Positions 34,301-49,300 of a stretch of 64,000 nucleotides of DNA are shown piece by piece. The notes under the pieces were generated by a model, which ran no database searches, had not been told where the DNA came from, and was given only the letters and a program-made list of their open reading frames with translations. The stretch's first letter is position 1. The number at the start of each line of letters is the position of its first letter. The translations under genes and the position numbers were made by a program. The stretch is from NCBI RefSeq assembly GCF_023380205.1, contig NZ_CP093361.1, positions 620,001 through 684,000 on the forward strand. The letters run 5' to 3'. The stretch is from Nicoliella spurrieriana. Lineage in GTDB: Bacteria; Bacillota; Bacilli; Lactobacillales; Lactobacillaceae.

Positions 34301-37300
34301 CGGCCGGGGTCGTTAACAGCATCTTTAATAACAACAGTAGCAATGCTGTGATTGCCCAAGCTTCCTCCGTTGCCAGTTCGGCGGCCTCAGTTGCTAACGC
34401 TGCTTCTGCTGATGCCACGAGTGCTTCTGCCGATGCTAATCAAGCTAAGGCCGATGCCGATGCAGCTTTAGCTAGTGCCACTGCTGCTTCTACCGCTGCC
34501 TCGAATGCTGCCTCGGCTGCTAATTCATACGCCGCTGCTGCTTCGAGTGCCCATGGGGATGCTGCTAAGATGCTTGCTTCACAAGCCGCTAGTGCTGCTG
34601 TTAATGCCGATACTGCATTAGCAAGTGCCCAGGCTGCTTCGAGTGCTGCCTCCAATGCTGATAGTCGGGCAAGCAGTGCATCGAATCGGGCTTCAACCGA
34701 TGCCTCGACTGCCGCAGCTGCCAATAATGCGGCCTCAACTGCTGCTTCGAATGCGGTTGCTGCAAGTAAGGCGATCTCAAACGCTAATGGAGCCCAATCA
34801 CTTGCTGATGGTGCTAGTCAATACGTTAGTGCTGCAAGCGTAGCCCAAAATAGTGCGTCAATTGCTGCTAGTTCGGCTGCCTCAAATGCAACGAATGCAT
34901 CTAAAATTGCTGCTGGAACGACAGGGGACGTTGCTAAGGTCACCTCGAATTCTTCTGCGGTGGCTAGCTTTGCGTCCGTCAATTTAAATGATCTAAGCGT
35001 TGCGAGTGCATCTGTTACTGCTGATGGCTACTCTTCAACTGCTGCATCCGCTTCAGCAGCTGGGTCAATCGCTGCCTCGAATGCGAATGTTGATAGTTCT
35101 AACGCAGCTTCGTTCGCTAGCCAAGCTGCCAGTCAATATGCTGCTGCCGTCGCTGCTTCGAATGCGGCAAGTAGCTACGCTTCCACTGCTGCTAGCTATG
35201 CAATTAAGGGTGATAGTGCCAACGCTTCCACCGCTGCGAGTCAAGCAATTTCGGCTGTCTCGGCTGCAAGTAACGCTGCTGCTTCTGGTTCGTCCTATAA
35301 TGTTCAGGCTAATAGTGCTGCTCTACAGGCAACGACTGAATCGCAAAATGCTGCAAATGCAAAGACAGCGACCTATAATGCTGCAAATAGTGCCTCAATT
35401 CTTAAAATCGGTCTAGCTTCCTCCATTGCTAGTGTTACCGATGCCGCTTCTAATGTAGCTTCCAATGCTCAACCAGTGGCTTCTAGTGCATCCAGTACCG
35501 CTAGTTCCGCTTCATCAGGAGTGGTGGTTAATAGTCAAGCTGCTAATAACAGTTCATTAGTTGCAAGTTCTGCTAATGATTCTGCTAGTACCGCGGCTAC
35601 GAACGCCCAAAACGTTGCTGATCAAACGGCTTCAATTGCTTCGGCCAACCCAACCGATTCATCAATTTCAAAAGATGCTTCAATTGCTGCTAGCACCGCG
35701 GTCATTGCCTCTAGTGCTGCCAGCGTTGCGCTAAGCGCTTCTAGTCAAGCATGGACTGACTCTTCCACTGCTTCATCTGCTAATTCGATCGCCTCATCTG
35801 CAACCGTTGCTACGAATAACTACTCCGCTGCAGCCCTGCAGAACGCGGCTTCCGCTTATGCGGCCTCAGCTGCCGGCAACATGGCGTCTGCTAGTTTTTA
35901 TGCTTCGGCTGCTGCTTCGGCTGCCGCCGCTGCAGCTGCGCAAGCGGTGATTGTTAATAACGCAAGCACTGCGGCTGCACAAGCTGCTAAGGATGCTTCC
36001 GCCGCCGCTTCGCTTGCTAAGAGTGCGAATACTGTTGCACAATCTGCCAATAGTACTGCTACTAGTGCTGGTAAGGACGCTACTAAGGCTAGTTCCGCTA
36101 ACTCGAATAATGCCGGTTCCGGTGCTAGTGCTGCTTCCAGTGCCGCTAGCGTTGCCCCTGGCTTTGCAAGTGGGGCTTCCGCTAGTGCTAGTTTAGCTAA
36201 CTCCTATGATCAAGATGCTTCGAAATACGCTAGTGCTGCCAGCGTTGCTAGTTATGGAGCCAGTGGCTCTTCATCAGCCGCTAGTGCCAACAGTCAATAT
36301 GCTAGCTCCGCCGTTTCAGCCAACCCAAGTAATTCTGCAATTAGTGTTGCTGCTGGCACCATTAATTCTGCCAACGTCGTTACGTCGAGTGCATCTGCCG
36401 ATGCCAGCGTTGCTAATTCACAAGCTGTTGCTGCTAAGGCTGCCGCCGATGCTGCCAGCCAATCTGCTAGTTACCAAAGTTCACTTGCACAACAGGCAGT
36501 CTCTGACGTTAATACCGCTAGTGCGAGTGCTGCATCCGCTTATGCTGCTAAGGACTATGCTGGTGGTGATAGTTACGCTGCCGCTGCCGTGAGCGCTGCT
36601 TCTAGTGCTGCTTCAGCTAGTGCTAGCGCTGCTGTTGCCGTGAGTGCTGCATCCACCGCTGCTCAATCAGCTTCCAGTGCTGCTGTTCGGGCGCAATCTG
36701 ATTCAACGGTCGCCTCCAGTGCTGCAAGTGATGCCGCCAATGCACAGGCTACCATTAGCAACGCCATCAGTGTACAAAATTCACAGGTTAGTGCTGCTGC
36801 ATCCATTGCTAATTCAGCATCAGCAGCTGAAAGTACCGCTTCTGATGCTAATACCAGTGCTGGGCGGAATAACGCCGCAGTTGCTGGGAACGTTAGCTCC
36901 ACTGCTTCCACTGCCACTAGCTTAGCTTCGCTTGCTAGTCTGGCCAGTTCGCAAGCAATCGATGCCAATAATGCTTCATCCGTTACTTCATCGATCGCAT
37001 CAGCTGAACAGAGTGCCGATCCAGCAACAACAGCTGCTTTGAATAGTGATGCGAGCGTGGCTTCCACCGCCGCTGCATCCGCCGCCGCTGCTAAGGCGAG
37101 TGCTGATCAATTTAATGCCAGTGCCGCTGCCGCCAGTGCTGCCGCTAGTCAAGCTGCAGTCAGTGCTGCTAGTGCACGGGATGCTGCTAGTGTTGCCAAT
37201 AACTCCGCAAGTAGTTATGCCAGCCAAGCTGCGAGTGCTGCGAAAGCAGGTGATAGCTCTGCTGCCGATAATTTCAACGCTCAAGCAACTGCCGCTGCCA

Positions 37301-40300
37301 ATGAAGTGGTTACGCAAAATTCAAATGCCCAAGTTGCCGCTGCCTCGGTTGCCGCTGCAAGCAGTGCGGCCTCAATTGCTGCTTCCAATGCTGCAAGTGC
37401 ATCGAGCGTTGCCAGTCAGGCTTCTTCAACGGCCTCCAGTGCAACCTCTGATGCGCAATCCAGAGCCGCAAGTTACGATGCCAACCAAAGTAAACTACGG
37501 GCATCAAACGCTTCTTCCGCCACTGATAGCCATGCTACATCCGTTAATGCTAATAGTGGTGCGGTTGCCAATGACACTAGCGCTGCTAGTTCAGCGGTTA
37601 GTGCTATTAATCAATCGGTCATTAACGCAAGTTCTGCGGCTCAGGCTGCTGCAGCACAAGCCGCTGCGCATCCTCAAAATTCAACCATTGCGAGTGCAGT
37701 CTCTAATGCTAACTCTGCATCGGTAGTTGCCTCACAGGCTGCTTCTGATGCCGTGGTAGCAAGTGGGATTATTTCGAGTGCTTCCGTAACGGTTAGTTCC
37801 GCATCGTCAGTAGTTACCAACGCGCAAACGGCGGCTTCATCTGCTTACTCCGTTGCTGCTAGTGCCGCTGCTGATGCAAGTAACCCAAGCTTAGCTCCAG
37901 ATTCCAGATCAGCTGCTAAGTCCGCTGCCGCTAGCGCTGCTGATGCTGCTGCTTCTCAAGAACAAATTGCTTCCAATGCTGCCAACGCCGCAAGTAATGC
38001 TACGGATGAAGCGAATGCAGCAGCTAGTCGTGCTAAGAACGATCAATCGATTGCAAGTACGGCCGCTAGTCAAGCTAGTGATGCGAATAATGCTGCTAGC
38101 TCCGCTGCTAATGCTGGGACCCAGGGTGATTCGAGTGCCAATGCAGCTAATTCAGAGGCTAATTCCGCTTCAACGGCTGCATCCAATGCTGCTAACGGTG
38201 CCGATTCAGATGCTGGTAGGGCATCTAGTTATGCCAGTGCTGCTAGTTCTTCAACTAGCAACGTTGCTAACAATGATAGTGTAGCTTCAAATGCAGTTGT
38301 GACTGCTGATAGCTTCGCTTCTGCCAACCCAACCAATAAGCAGGTCAGTGCTGCTGACTCCGTTGCTAAATCAGCTGCAGCGGTGGTTAGTTCTGCCCAT
38401 GATGATGCTAATTCCGCTAACAACGATGCCCAAAGTGCTAAGAGTGCTGCATCTAATGCTGCAGCTTCAGCGAATAGTGCTGCGACTGCTGCTAGTTCCG
38501 CTTCAGTGCTTGCTTCAAGCTACGCTTCTGCTGCCAAGAGCTACGCTTCCAATGGGGACCAATCTGCTGCTGCCAATGCGAATGCTTCCGCAGCCGCTCA
38601 GGCAACGGATGCAAGTAACGCGGCGGTTCAGGCTTCTGCTGCATCTAAGACCGCATCAATTGCCGTCCAAAGTGCATCCAGTGCTGCATCTAGAGCTGCT
38701 TCTGATCAAGTCGTAGCAAGTACTGCTGCTAGTGTAGCTTCCGATGCTGCCAATAATGCCAGCAACGCCGCTAACACTGGAGCACAGGGGATCACCAGTG
38801 CCAACAATGCCATCAATTCAGCTAACAGCGCCAACACCGCTGCATCTAACGCCGCCAGTGGCGCCAATGCGAATGCAGTCTTAGCATCTAGTTATGCTAG
38901 TGATGCTAATGTATCTACCGGTTCAGCTGCCAATGCCGACACCACCGCTACGACTGCATCGAAGGCCGCTAGTGCCGTTGCCTCTGCTAACCCAACCAAT
39001 GCAGCGGTAAATGCTGCTGTTGCTTTGGTTAGTTCCGCTGCCAGCGTTGCTAGTTCCGCCCATGCGGATGCTAATTCCGCTAATGCTGACGCACAAAGTG
39101 CCAAGAGTGCTGCTGCTACTGCTGCTACAAGTGCGAATACCCAAAGCATCAACGCTAGTTCAGCCGCCAGTGCTGCTAATTCTGCTGCCAGCGCTGCCCT
39201 AAGCTACGCTGCTGCAGGTAATCCTGATTCTGCATCTTCCGCGAACTTAGTGGCTGCCCAACAGGCTGCAACTGCCAGTACCGCTGCGAGTGGCGCCGTT
39301 GCTGCCAGCATTGCTGCTTCGATTGCTACGCAAAGTGCATCCAGTGCTTCAGTACGGGCTGCTTCCGATGCTGCCGCTGCTGCTACGGCTGCCAACATTG
39401 CCAGTGCTCAAAACTCAATTGCTGCGGCTGCTGCTAGTGCCGGGAGTGCCGGGACCAATAGTGCCAATGCTTCGTCATCCGAAGCAGCCAGTGCCAACAC
39501 CGCCGCAAGCAACGCCGCCAGTGGGGCCAATAACGATGCTAACTTAGCATCGAGTCTCGCTAGTCAAGCCAGTGCTTCGACCAGTGATGTTGCCAACGAT
39601 GATAGCAATGCTTCTGGCAATGCGAAGTCAGCAAATAGTTATGCTACCGCTAACCCATCGAACGCCGTTGTTAGTTCGGCCGCTTCGGTCGCTACTTCTG
39701 CTGCTGCAACTGCTAGTGCTGCCCATGTCGATGCTAATTCAGCAAATAGTGATGCCCAAGCTGCCAAGAGCGCTGCCAGTGTTGCTGCCGCTAGTGCGAA
39801 TGCGCAAAGCAGTGCCGCTAGTTCGGCTGCTGCTGCTGCAAGTACAGCTGCATCGAACGCCAAGAGTTACGCTGCTGCGGGTGATTCTTCTGATGCATCC
39901 ACTGCTAACTCGATTGCATCCGTCCAAGCTTCGACCGCTAGTGTTGCCGCTTCTAACGCTGTGGTTGCTAGTCAAACCGCATCGACGGCCGTCCAAAGTG
40001 CATCGAGCGCTTCCGTTCGGGCCGCTTCCGATGCTAATGTTGCTGACGCTGCTGCGCAAGCTGCATCGTCTGCCAACTCAGTTGCTTCCAGCGCTGCCAA
40101 TGCCGGGACGCAGGGCTCAGCCAGTGCCAGTGCAGCCCTTAGCTCAGCTACCAGTGCGAATACGGCTGCAAGTAATGCTGCGAATGGCGCCAATGCAGAT
40201 GCCAGCCTAGCATCCAGTTACGCTAGCGATGCGCAAGTATCTACCGATACGACTTCTAGTGCGGACAGCACGACCGTTAAGGTGGCTAAGTCAGCTGATA

Positions 40301-43300
40301 GTTATGCTTCAGCTTACCCAACTAACTCAGTGGTTAGTTCCGCTGCTTCCGTCGTTGATTCTGCTGCTGCAACCGCTAGTTCCGCTCATTCTGATGCTAA
40401 TATTGCTAACACGGCTGCTCAATCAGCCAAGAGTGTTGCTAGTGCCGCAGCCCAATCAGCGAATGTGCAAAGCACGACCGCTAGCTCCGCTGCTTCCGCA
40501 GCCATTTCTGCTGCGCAAGCTGCGCAAAGCTATGCTGCTGCCGGGAATGCTGATTCTGCATCTGCTGCTAACGTGGTTGCATCCACGCAGGCTGCTACGG
40601 CAAGTGTAGCTGCTAGTTCCGCCGTTGCTGCTAGTCAAACCGCTTCGATTGCTGTGCAAACTGCATCGAGTGCCTCTGCCCGTGCTGCTGCGGATGCAAA
40701 GCTTGCTAGTGATGCTGCTAGTGCAGCGGTTTCTGCTGGTTCAGTTGCATCCAGTGCTGCGAGTGCCGGGGATGCTGGATCCAGTAGCGCCAATGCTTCA
40801 TCATCCGAAGCCGCTAGTGCTAACACCGCGGCAAGTAACGCCGCCAGTGGGGCGAATAACGATGCCAACTTAGCATCGAGTCTCGCTAGTCAAGCCAGTG
40901 CTTCGACCAGCGATGTTGCAAATGATGATAGCAATGCCTCTGGCAATGCAAAGTCTGCGAATAGCTACGCTACCGCTAACCCATCGAATGCCGTCGTTAG
41001 TTCGGCTGCTTCGGTCGCTACCTCGGCTGCTGCCGTGGTTAGTGCCGCCCACGTCGATGCTAATTCAGCAAATAGTGATGCCCAAGCTGCTAAGAGCGCT
41101 GCGAGTGCTGCTGCCGCTAGTGCGAATGCACAAAGCAGTGCCGCTAGTTCGGCTGCTGCTGCTGCTTCGACGGCGGCATCGAACGCCAAGAGCTATGCTG
41201 CTGCCGGGAATGCTGACTCCGCATCCGCTGCTGACGTGATTGCTTCGAACCAAGCCGCCATCGCAAGTGTGGCTGCTTCCAACGCCGTCGTTGCGAGTCA
41301 AACCGCATCAACGGCCGTTCAAAGCGCATCGAGCGCCTCATCCAGAGCCGCTTCCGATGCCAAGGTTGCTGATGCTGCTGCCCAATCTGCATCTTCCGCT
41401 AATACAGTCGCTTCCAGCGCTGCTAACGCTGGGACGCAGGGCTCAGCCAGTGCCAGTGACGCCATTTCATCAGCCAACAGTGCCAATGCTGCTGCATCTG
41501 CCGCTGCAAGTGGCGCTAACGCCAATGCAACCTTAGCATCCAGTTACGCCAGTGATGCCAAGGTATCGACTGACTCGACTGCGGCTGCAGATTCAACCGC
41601 TGCAACGGCGTCCACCGCTGCTAGTTCGGCTGCATCCGCCCAACCAAATAACACGGTTGTGACCTCGGCTGCCACTGTCATCAGCTCCGCTGCCAGTGTC
41701 GCTAGTTCAGCGCATGCTGATGCCAACTCGGCCAACGCCGATGCCCAAAGCGCTAAGAGTACCGCCGCCAGTGCTGCTGCAACTGCTGACGCCCAAAGCA
41801 TTAACGCTAGTTCGGCTGCCAGTGCCGCTGATTCCGCCGCTATTGCTGCGCAAAGCTACGCTGCTGCCGGGAATGCTACTTCAGCATCCTCTGCCAACGT
41901 GGTCGCCGCATCCCAAGCTGCCAACGCTAGTTCGGCCGCCAGTGTTGCTGTGGCTGCTAGCCTGACCGCATCGACTGCGACCCAGAGTGCCTCGAGTGCT
42001 TCTTCACGAGCTGCTTCCGATGCCAAGGTTGCTACTGACGCTGCGAACGTTGCCAGTGCGCAAAGTGCGATCTTATCGTCCGCTGCGAGTGCTGGGAGTG
42101 CTGCCATTAGTAGTGCCAATGCTTCCTCATCCGAAGCATCTAGTGCTAACACCGCTGCAAGTAACGCTGCTAGTGGTGCGAACAACGATGCCAACTTAGC
42201 ATCGAGTCTCGCTAGTCAAACTAGTGCATCGACCAGTGATGTTGCCAACGATGATAGTAATGCCTCTGGCAATGCGAAGTCAGCGAATAGCTATGCAACT
42301 GCCAACCCATCGAACGCCGTTGTTAGTTCCGCCGCTTCGGTCGCTACTTCGGCTGCTGCCGTCGTTAGTGCTGCCCATAGCGATGCTAATTCGGCAAATA
42401 GCGATGCCCAAGCTGCCAAGAGTGCTGCTAGTGCTGCTGCCGCTAGTGCGAATGCACAAAGCAGTGCCGCTAGTTCCGCCGCCGCTGCTGCTTCGACGGC
42501 TGCATCGAATGCCAAGAGCTACGCTGCTGCTGGTGATGCTTCCGATGCAGCTACGGCTAACTCAATTGCAGCTACCCAAGCCTCAACCGCTAGTGTGGCC
42601 GCCTCGAACGCTGTCGTTGCCAGTCAAACCGCATCGACGGCTGTCCAAAGCGCATCCAGCGCCTCATCCAGAGCTGCTTCCGATGCCAAGGTTGCTGATG
42701 CTGCTGCCCAATCCGCATCCTCTGCTAATGCAGTCGCTTCTAGCGCTGCTAACGCCGGGACGCAGGGTTCAGCTAGTGCTAGTGATGCGATTGCATCGGC
42801 CAACAGTGCCAATTCTGCTGCATCTACCGCTGCGAGTGGCGCCAATGCGAACGCAACCTTAGCATCCAGTTATGCTAGTGACGCTAAGGTATCGACTGAT
42901 TCGACTGCCGCTGCTGATACGACTGCTGCCACTGCTTCAACGGCTGTCAGTGCTGAAGCAGCTGCCCAACCAAACAACACCGTGATAACTTCAGCTGCTA
43001 CTTTGATTAGTTCTGCCGCTAGTGTTGCTAGTTCGGCCCATGCTGATGCTAACTCGGCCAACGCCGATGCTCAAAACGCCAAGAGTGCCGCTGCGACTGC
43101 TGCTGCGACCGCGAATGCTCAAAGCATCACCGCCAGCTTAGCTGCCAGCGCTGCGGATTCTGCCGCTAGTGCTGCGCAAAGCTATGCTGCGGCTGGGAAT
43201 GCTGACTCAGCATCCTCTGCCAACGTAGTTGCAGCCTCCCAAGCTGTCACTGCCAGTTCTGCTGCCAGCGTTGCTGTAACTGCTAGCATCACTGCCTCCA

Positions 43301-46300
43301 CGGCGACTCAGTCTGCATCGAGTGCTGCTTCCAGAGCTGCTTCCGATGCTAAGCTAGCTACCGATGCTGCAAACGTTGCCAGTGCACAAAGTGTGATCGC
43401 ATCGAACGCCGCGAATGCCGGAATTGCCGGCTCTAATAGTGCTAGTTCCGCTTCCTCCGAAGCTGCTAGTGCCAATACCGCTGCAAGCAACGCTGCCAGT
43501 GGGGCCAATAATGATGCTAACCTTGCATCGAGCTACGCTAGTCAAACCAGCGCTTCGACCAGTGATGTTGCCAACGATAATACAAATACCTCAACTGCTG
43601 CGACGTCAGCGAATAGCTACGCTTCCGCTGATCCATCGAATGCGGTCATCAAGTCCGCTGCGTCAGTGGTTAACTCCGCTGCCGTAGTGACGAGCTCCGC
43701 TAATTCAGATGCTGCGATTGCAAACACTGCTGCGCAAGCTGCCAAGAGTACCGCGAGCGATGCTGCTGCCAGTGCCACTGCGCAAAGCAGTGCCGCTAGT
43801 TCCGCCGCCGCTGCTGCTTCGACTGCGGCATCCAACGCCAAGAGCTACGCTGCTGCCGGGAATGCTGACTCCGCATCTGCTGCTAACGTGATTGCGTCCA
43901 ACCAAGCTGCTGCTGCGAGTGTGGCTGCTTCCAACGCTGTCGTTGCTAGTCAGACCGCATCGACGGCCGTACAAAGTGCATCGAGTGCTTCCGTGCGGGC
44001 TGCTTCCGATGCCAAGGTTGCTGATGCTGCAGCCCAATCCGCATCTTCCGCCAATGCAGTCGCATCGAGTGCTGCTAACGCCGGGAACCAGGGTTCAGCT
44101 AGTGCCAATAACGAAATTAGTTCAGCTAATAGTGCGAATACGGCGGCAAGCAATGCTGCCAGTGGGGCCAATGCTAACGCAACCTTAGCATCCAGTTACG
44201 CCAGCGATGCCCAAACTTCGACTAACTCGACTGCCAATGCTGACACGAATGCTGCCACTGCTTCAAAGGCCGTTAGTGCCGAAGCATCTGCACACCCAAC
44301 CAATGCAGTCATCAGTTCAGCTGCCAATGTAATCAGTTCGGCCGCTAGTGTCGCTAGCTCCGCCCATGCTGATGCAAACTCAGCTAACGCTGATGCTCAA
44401 AATGCTGCAAGTGTGGCTGCGAGTGCTGCTGCGAGCGCTAATATTCAAAGTACCAACGCTAGTTCGGCTGCCAGTGCTGCTAATTCGGCTGCAAATGCTG
44501 CCCAAAGCTACGCTGCTGCTGGGAATGCTGACTCAGCATCCTCAGCCAACGTGGTCGCAGCCTCCCAAGCCGTCATCGCAAGTACGGCTGCGAGTGCCGC
44601 TGTAGTCGCTAGTCAAACCGCATCAATTGCCACTCAATCTGCATCTAGTGCTGCTTCGCGAGCCGCCTCCGATGCCAAGGTTGCTACTGATGCTGCGAAC
44701 GTGGCCAGTGCCCAAAGTGTAATTGCTTCGAACGCTGCCAGTGCCGGTGATGCCGGATCTAATAGTGCTAGTTCCGCTTCATCTGAAGCCGCTAGTGCCA
44801 ACACCGCGGCAAGTAACGCTGCCAGTGGGGCCAATAACGATGCTAACTTAGCATCCAGTCTCGCTAGTCAAGCCAGTGCTTCAACTAGTGACGTTGCCAA
44901 CGATGATAGCAATGCCTCTGGCAATGCTAAATCAGCAAATAGCTACGCTACCGCTAACCCATCGAATGCCGTCGTTAGTTCGGCCGCTTCGGTTGCTACT
45001 TCGGCTGCTGCCGTGGTTAGTGCCGCCCATGTCGACGCTAATTCGGCAAATAGCGATGCCCAAGCTGCCAAGAGTGCTGCTAGTGCTGCTGCCGCTAGTG
45101 CGAATGCACAAAGCAGTGCCGCTAGTTCCGCCGCCGCTGCTGCTTCCACCGCTGCATCGAACGCCAAGAGCTACGCTGCTGCAGGTGATGCTTCTGATGC
45201 ATCCACTGCGAACTCAATTGCAGCTGCCCAAGCTTCGACCGCGAGTGTCGCTGCTTCCAACGCCGTGGTTGCAAGTCAAACCGCATCAACGGCCGTGCAA
45301 TCCGCATCGAGCGCCTCATCCAGAGCCGCTTCCGATGCCAAGGTTGCTGATGCTGCAGCTCAATCCGCATCCTCTGCCAATGCAGTCGCTTCCAGCGCTG
45401 CCAATGCCGGGACGCAGGGATCAGCCAGTGCCAGTGATGCGATTTCATCAGCCAACAGTGCCAATGCTGCTGCATCTGCCGCTGCCAGTGGCGCTAACGC
45501 CAATGCGACCTTAGCATCCAGTTACGCCAGTGATGCCAAGGTATCGACTGACTCGACTGCGGCTGCAGATTCAACCGCTGCAACGGCGTCCACCGCTGCT
45601 AGTTCGGCTGCATCCGCCCAACCAAATAACACGGTTGTGACTTCGGCTGCCACTGTGATTAGCTCCGCTGCCAGTGTCGCTAGTTCAGCGCATGCTGATG
45701 CCAACTCAGCCAACGCCGATGCGCAAAGTGCTAAGAGTACCGCTGCGAGTGCCGCTGCGACTGCGAATGCGCAAAGCATTAACGCTAGTTCGGCTGCCAG
45801 TGCCGCTGATTCCGCTGCCAGTGCTGCGCAAAGCTACGCTGCTGCCGGGAATGCTACTTCAGCATCCTCTGCCAACGTGATCGCCGCATCCCAAGCTGCC
45901 AATGCTAGTTCGGCCGCCAGCGTTGCTGTGGCTGCTAGCTTGACCGCATCGACTGCGACCCAGAGCGCCTCGAGTGCTTCTTCACGAGCCGCTTCCGATG
46001 CCAAGGTTGCGACCGATGCTGCCAATATTGCTAGTGCGCAAAGTGCGATCGTATCGTCCGCTGCGAGTGCTGGGAGTGCTGCCATTAGCAGTGCCAATGC
46101 TTCATCATCCGAAGCATCCAGTGCCAACACCGCTGCAAGCAATGCTGCCAGTGGGGCCAATAACGATGCTAACTTAGCATCGAGCCTTGCTAGTCAAACC
46201 AGTGCATCGACCAGTGATGTTGCCAACGATAATACCAATACCTCAAATGCCGCAACGTCAGCCAATAGCTACGCTTCAGCTGATCCTTCGAATGCGGTCA

Positions 46301-49300
46301 TCAAGTCCGCTGCGTCAGTGGTTAACTCCGCTGCCGTAGTGACGAGCTCCGCTAATTCAGATGCTGCGATTGCAAACACCGCTGCGCAAGCTGCCAAGAG
46401 TGTTGCCAGTGATGCCGCTGCCAGTGCCACTGCCCAAAGCAGTGCCGCTAGTTCTGCCGCTGCTGCTGCAAGTACAGCTGCATCGAACGCCAAGAGCTAC
46501 GCTGCTGCCGGGAATGCTGACTCCGCATCCGCTGCTAACGTGATTGCGTCCAACCAAGCTGCTGCTGCGAGTGTGGCTGCCTCCAACGCTGTCGTTGCCA
46601 GTCAAACCGCATCGACGGCCGTCCAAAGCGCATCGAGTGCCTCATCCAGAGCCGCTTCCGATGCCAAGGTTGCTGATGCTGCAGCCCAATCCGCATCTTC
46701 CGCTAATGCAGTCGCATCTAGCGCTGCCAACGCCGGGAACCAGGGTTCAGCCAGTGCCAGTGATGCCATTTCATCAGCTAACAGTGCCAATGCTGCTGCA
46801 TCTGCCGCTGCCAGTGGCGCCAATGCTAATGCAACCTTAGCATCCAGTTACGCCAGCGATGCGCAAACTTCGACTGACTCGACTGCGACTGCTGATACAA
46901 CTGCTGCCACTGCTTCAAAGGCCGTTAGTGCCGAAGCATCTGCACACCCAACCAATGCGGTCATCAGTTCCGCTGCTAATGTCATTAGCTCTGCTGCTAG
47001 TGTCGCTAGTTCCGCCCATGCTGATGCTAACTCCGCCAACGCCGATGCTCAAAATGCCAAGAGCGTTGCTGCTAACGCTGCTGCCAGTGCTAATATTCAA
47101 AGTACTAATGCTAGTTCGGCTGCTAGTGCTGCGGATTCTGCCGCTAGTGCTGCGCAAAGCTACGCTGCTGCTGGGAATGCTGACTCAGCATCCTCAGCCA
47201 ACGTGGTCGCAGCCTCCCAAGCCGTCATCGCAAGTACGGCTGCCAGTGCCGCTGTGGTCGCTAGTCAAACTGCATCGACTGCGACCCAAAGTGCATCGAG
47301 TGCTGCTTCGCGTGCTGCTTCCGATGCCAAGGTTGCTACTGATGCTGCGAACGTGGCCAGTGCCCAAAGTGTAATTGCATCGAGTGCTGCGAGTGCCGGT
47401 GATGCTGGATCCAGTAGCGCTAACGCTTCGTCATCTGAAGCTGCTAGTGCTAACACCGCCGCAAGCAACGCTGCCAGTGGGGCCAATAACGATGCGAACT
47501 TAGCATCCAGTCTCGCTAGTCAAGCCAGTGCATCGACCAGTGATGTTGCAAACGATGATAGCAATGCCTCTGGCAATGCAAAGTCTGCGAATAGCTACGC
47601 TACCGCTAACCCATCGAATGCCGTCGTTAGTTCGGCCGCTTCGGTCGCTACTTCGGCCGCTGCCGTGGTTAGTGCTGCCCACGTCGATGCTAATTCGGCA
47701 AATAGCGATGCTCAGGCTGCTAAGAGCGCTGCTAGTGCTGCTGCCGCTAGTGCAAATGCCCAGAGCAGTGCCGCTAGCTCCGCCGCTGCAGCCGCTTCAA
47801 CGGCTGCCTCAAACGCCAAGAGTTACGCTGCTGCCGGGAATGCTGATTCCGCATCCGCTGCTGACGTGATTGCATCGAACCAAGCTGCTGCTGCGAGTGT
47901 CGCTGCTTCCAACGCCGTGGTTGCGAGTCAAACCGCATCAACGGCCGTCCAAAGTGCATCGAGTGCCTCATCCAGAGCCGCTTCCGATGCCAAGGTTGCT
48001 GATGCTGCAGCTCAATCCGCATCCTCTGCCAATGCAGTCGCTTCCAGCGCTGCCAATGCCGGGACGCAGGGCTCAGCCAGTGCCAGTGACGCCATTTCAT
48101 CGGCCAACAGTGCCAACACCGCTGCAAGTAATGCTGCCAGTGGTGCTAACGCCAATGCGACCTTAGCATCCAGTTACGCCAGTGATGCCAAGGCATCGAC
48201 TGACTCAACTGCGACTGCTGATTCAACCGCTGCGACTGCTTCAACTGCTGCCAGTGCTGAAGCGGCTGCCCAACCAAGCAACACGGTTGTGACTTCTGCG
48301 GCTGCTGTGATTAGTTCTGCCGCTAGTGTTGCTAGTTCAGCGCATGCTGATGCTAACTCGGCCAACGCCGATGCCCAAAGTGCCAAGAGTACCGCCGCTA
48401 GTGCCGCTGCAACTGCTAATGCCCAAAGCATTAACGCTAGTTCGGCTGCCAGTGCCGCTGATTCCGCCGCTAGTGCTGCGCAAAGCTACGCTGCTGCCGG
48501 GAATGCTACTTCAGCATCCTCTGCCAACGTGGTCGCCGCATCCCAAGCTGCCAATGCTAGTTCGGCCGCCAGTGTTGCCGTTGCTGCTAGCTTGACCGCA
48601 TCGACTGCGACTCAATCTGCATCCAGTGCCGCTTCACGAGCTGCTTCCGACGCTAAACTAGCTACTGACGCTGCGAACGTCGCCAGTGCGCAAAGTGTAA
48701 TCGCATCGAACGCCGCTAGTGCTGGTGCTGCCGGATCTAATAGCGCTAGTTCCGCTTCCTCGGAAGCCGCTAGTGCCAACACGGCTGCAAGTAATGCTGC
48801 CAGTGGGGCCAACAACGATGCGAACTTAGCATCGAGCTACGCTAGTCAAGCGAGTGTTTCGACCAGTGATGTTGCTAACGACAATACGAACACTTCGAAT
48901 GCCGTTACCTCAGCTAATAGTTACGCTTCCGCTGAACCATCGAATGCGGTCATTAAATCGGTTGCTTCAGTGGTTAACTCTGCTGCTGTGGTTACCAGCA
49001 CCGCTAATTCTGATGCGTTGATTGCAAACACTGCAGCCCAATCTGCTAAGAGTACCGCCAGTGATGCTGCCCAATCGGCAACGACGCAAAGTAGCTACGC
49101 TAGCGTTGCTGCCATCGCTGCTAGTTCGGCTGCCGCACAGGCCAAGAGCTACGCTGCTGCTGGTAATTCTGAGGCTGCTGCGACTGCTAATAGTATTGCT
49201 TCACAACAAGCTTCGATCACTAGTCAAGCCGCTGCCGCTGCTGTGGTGGCTAGTCAAACTGCTTCGGCTGCTGCCCAAAATGCATCCAGTGCATCCGTTC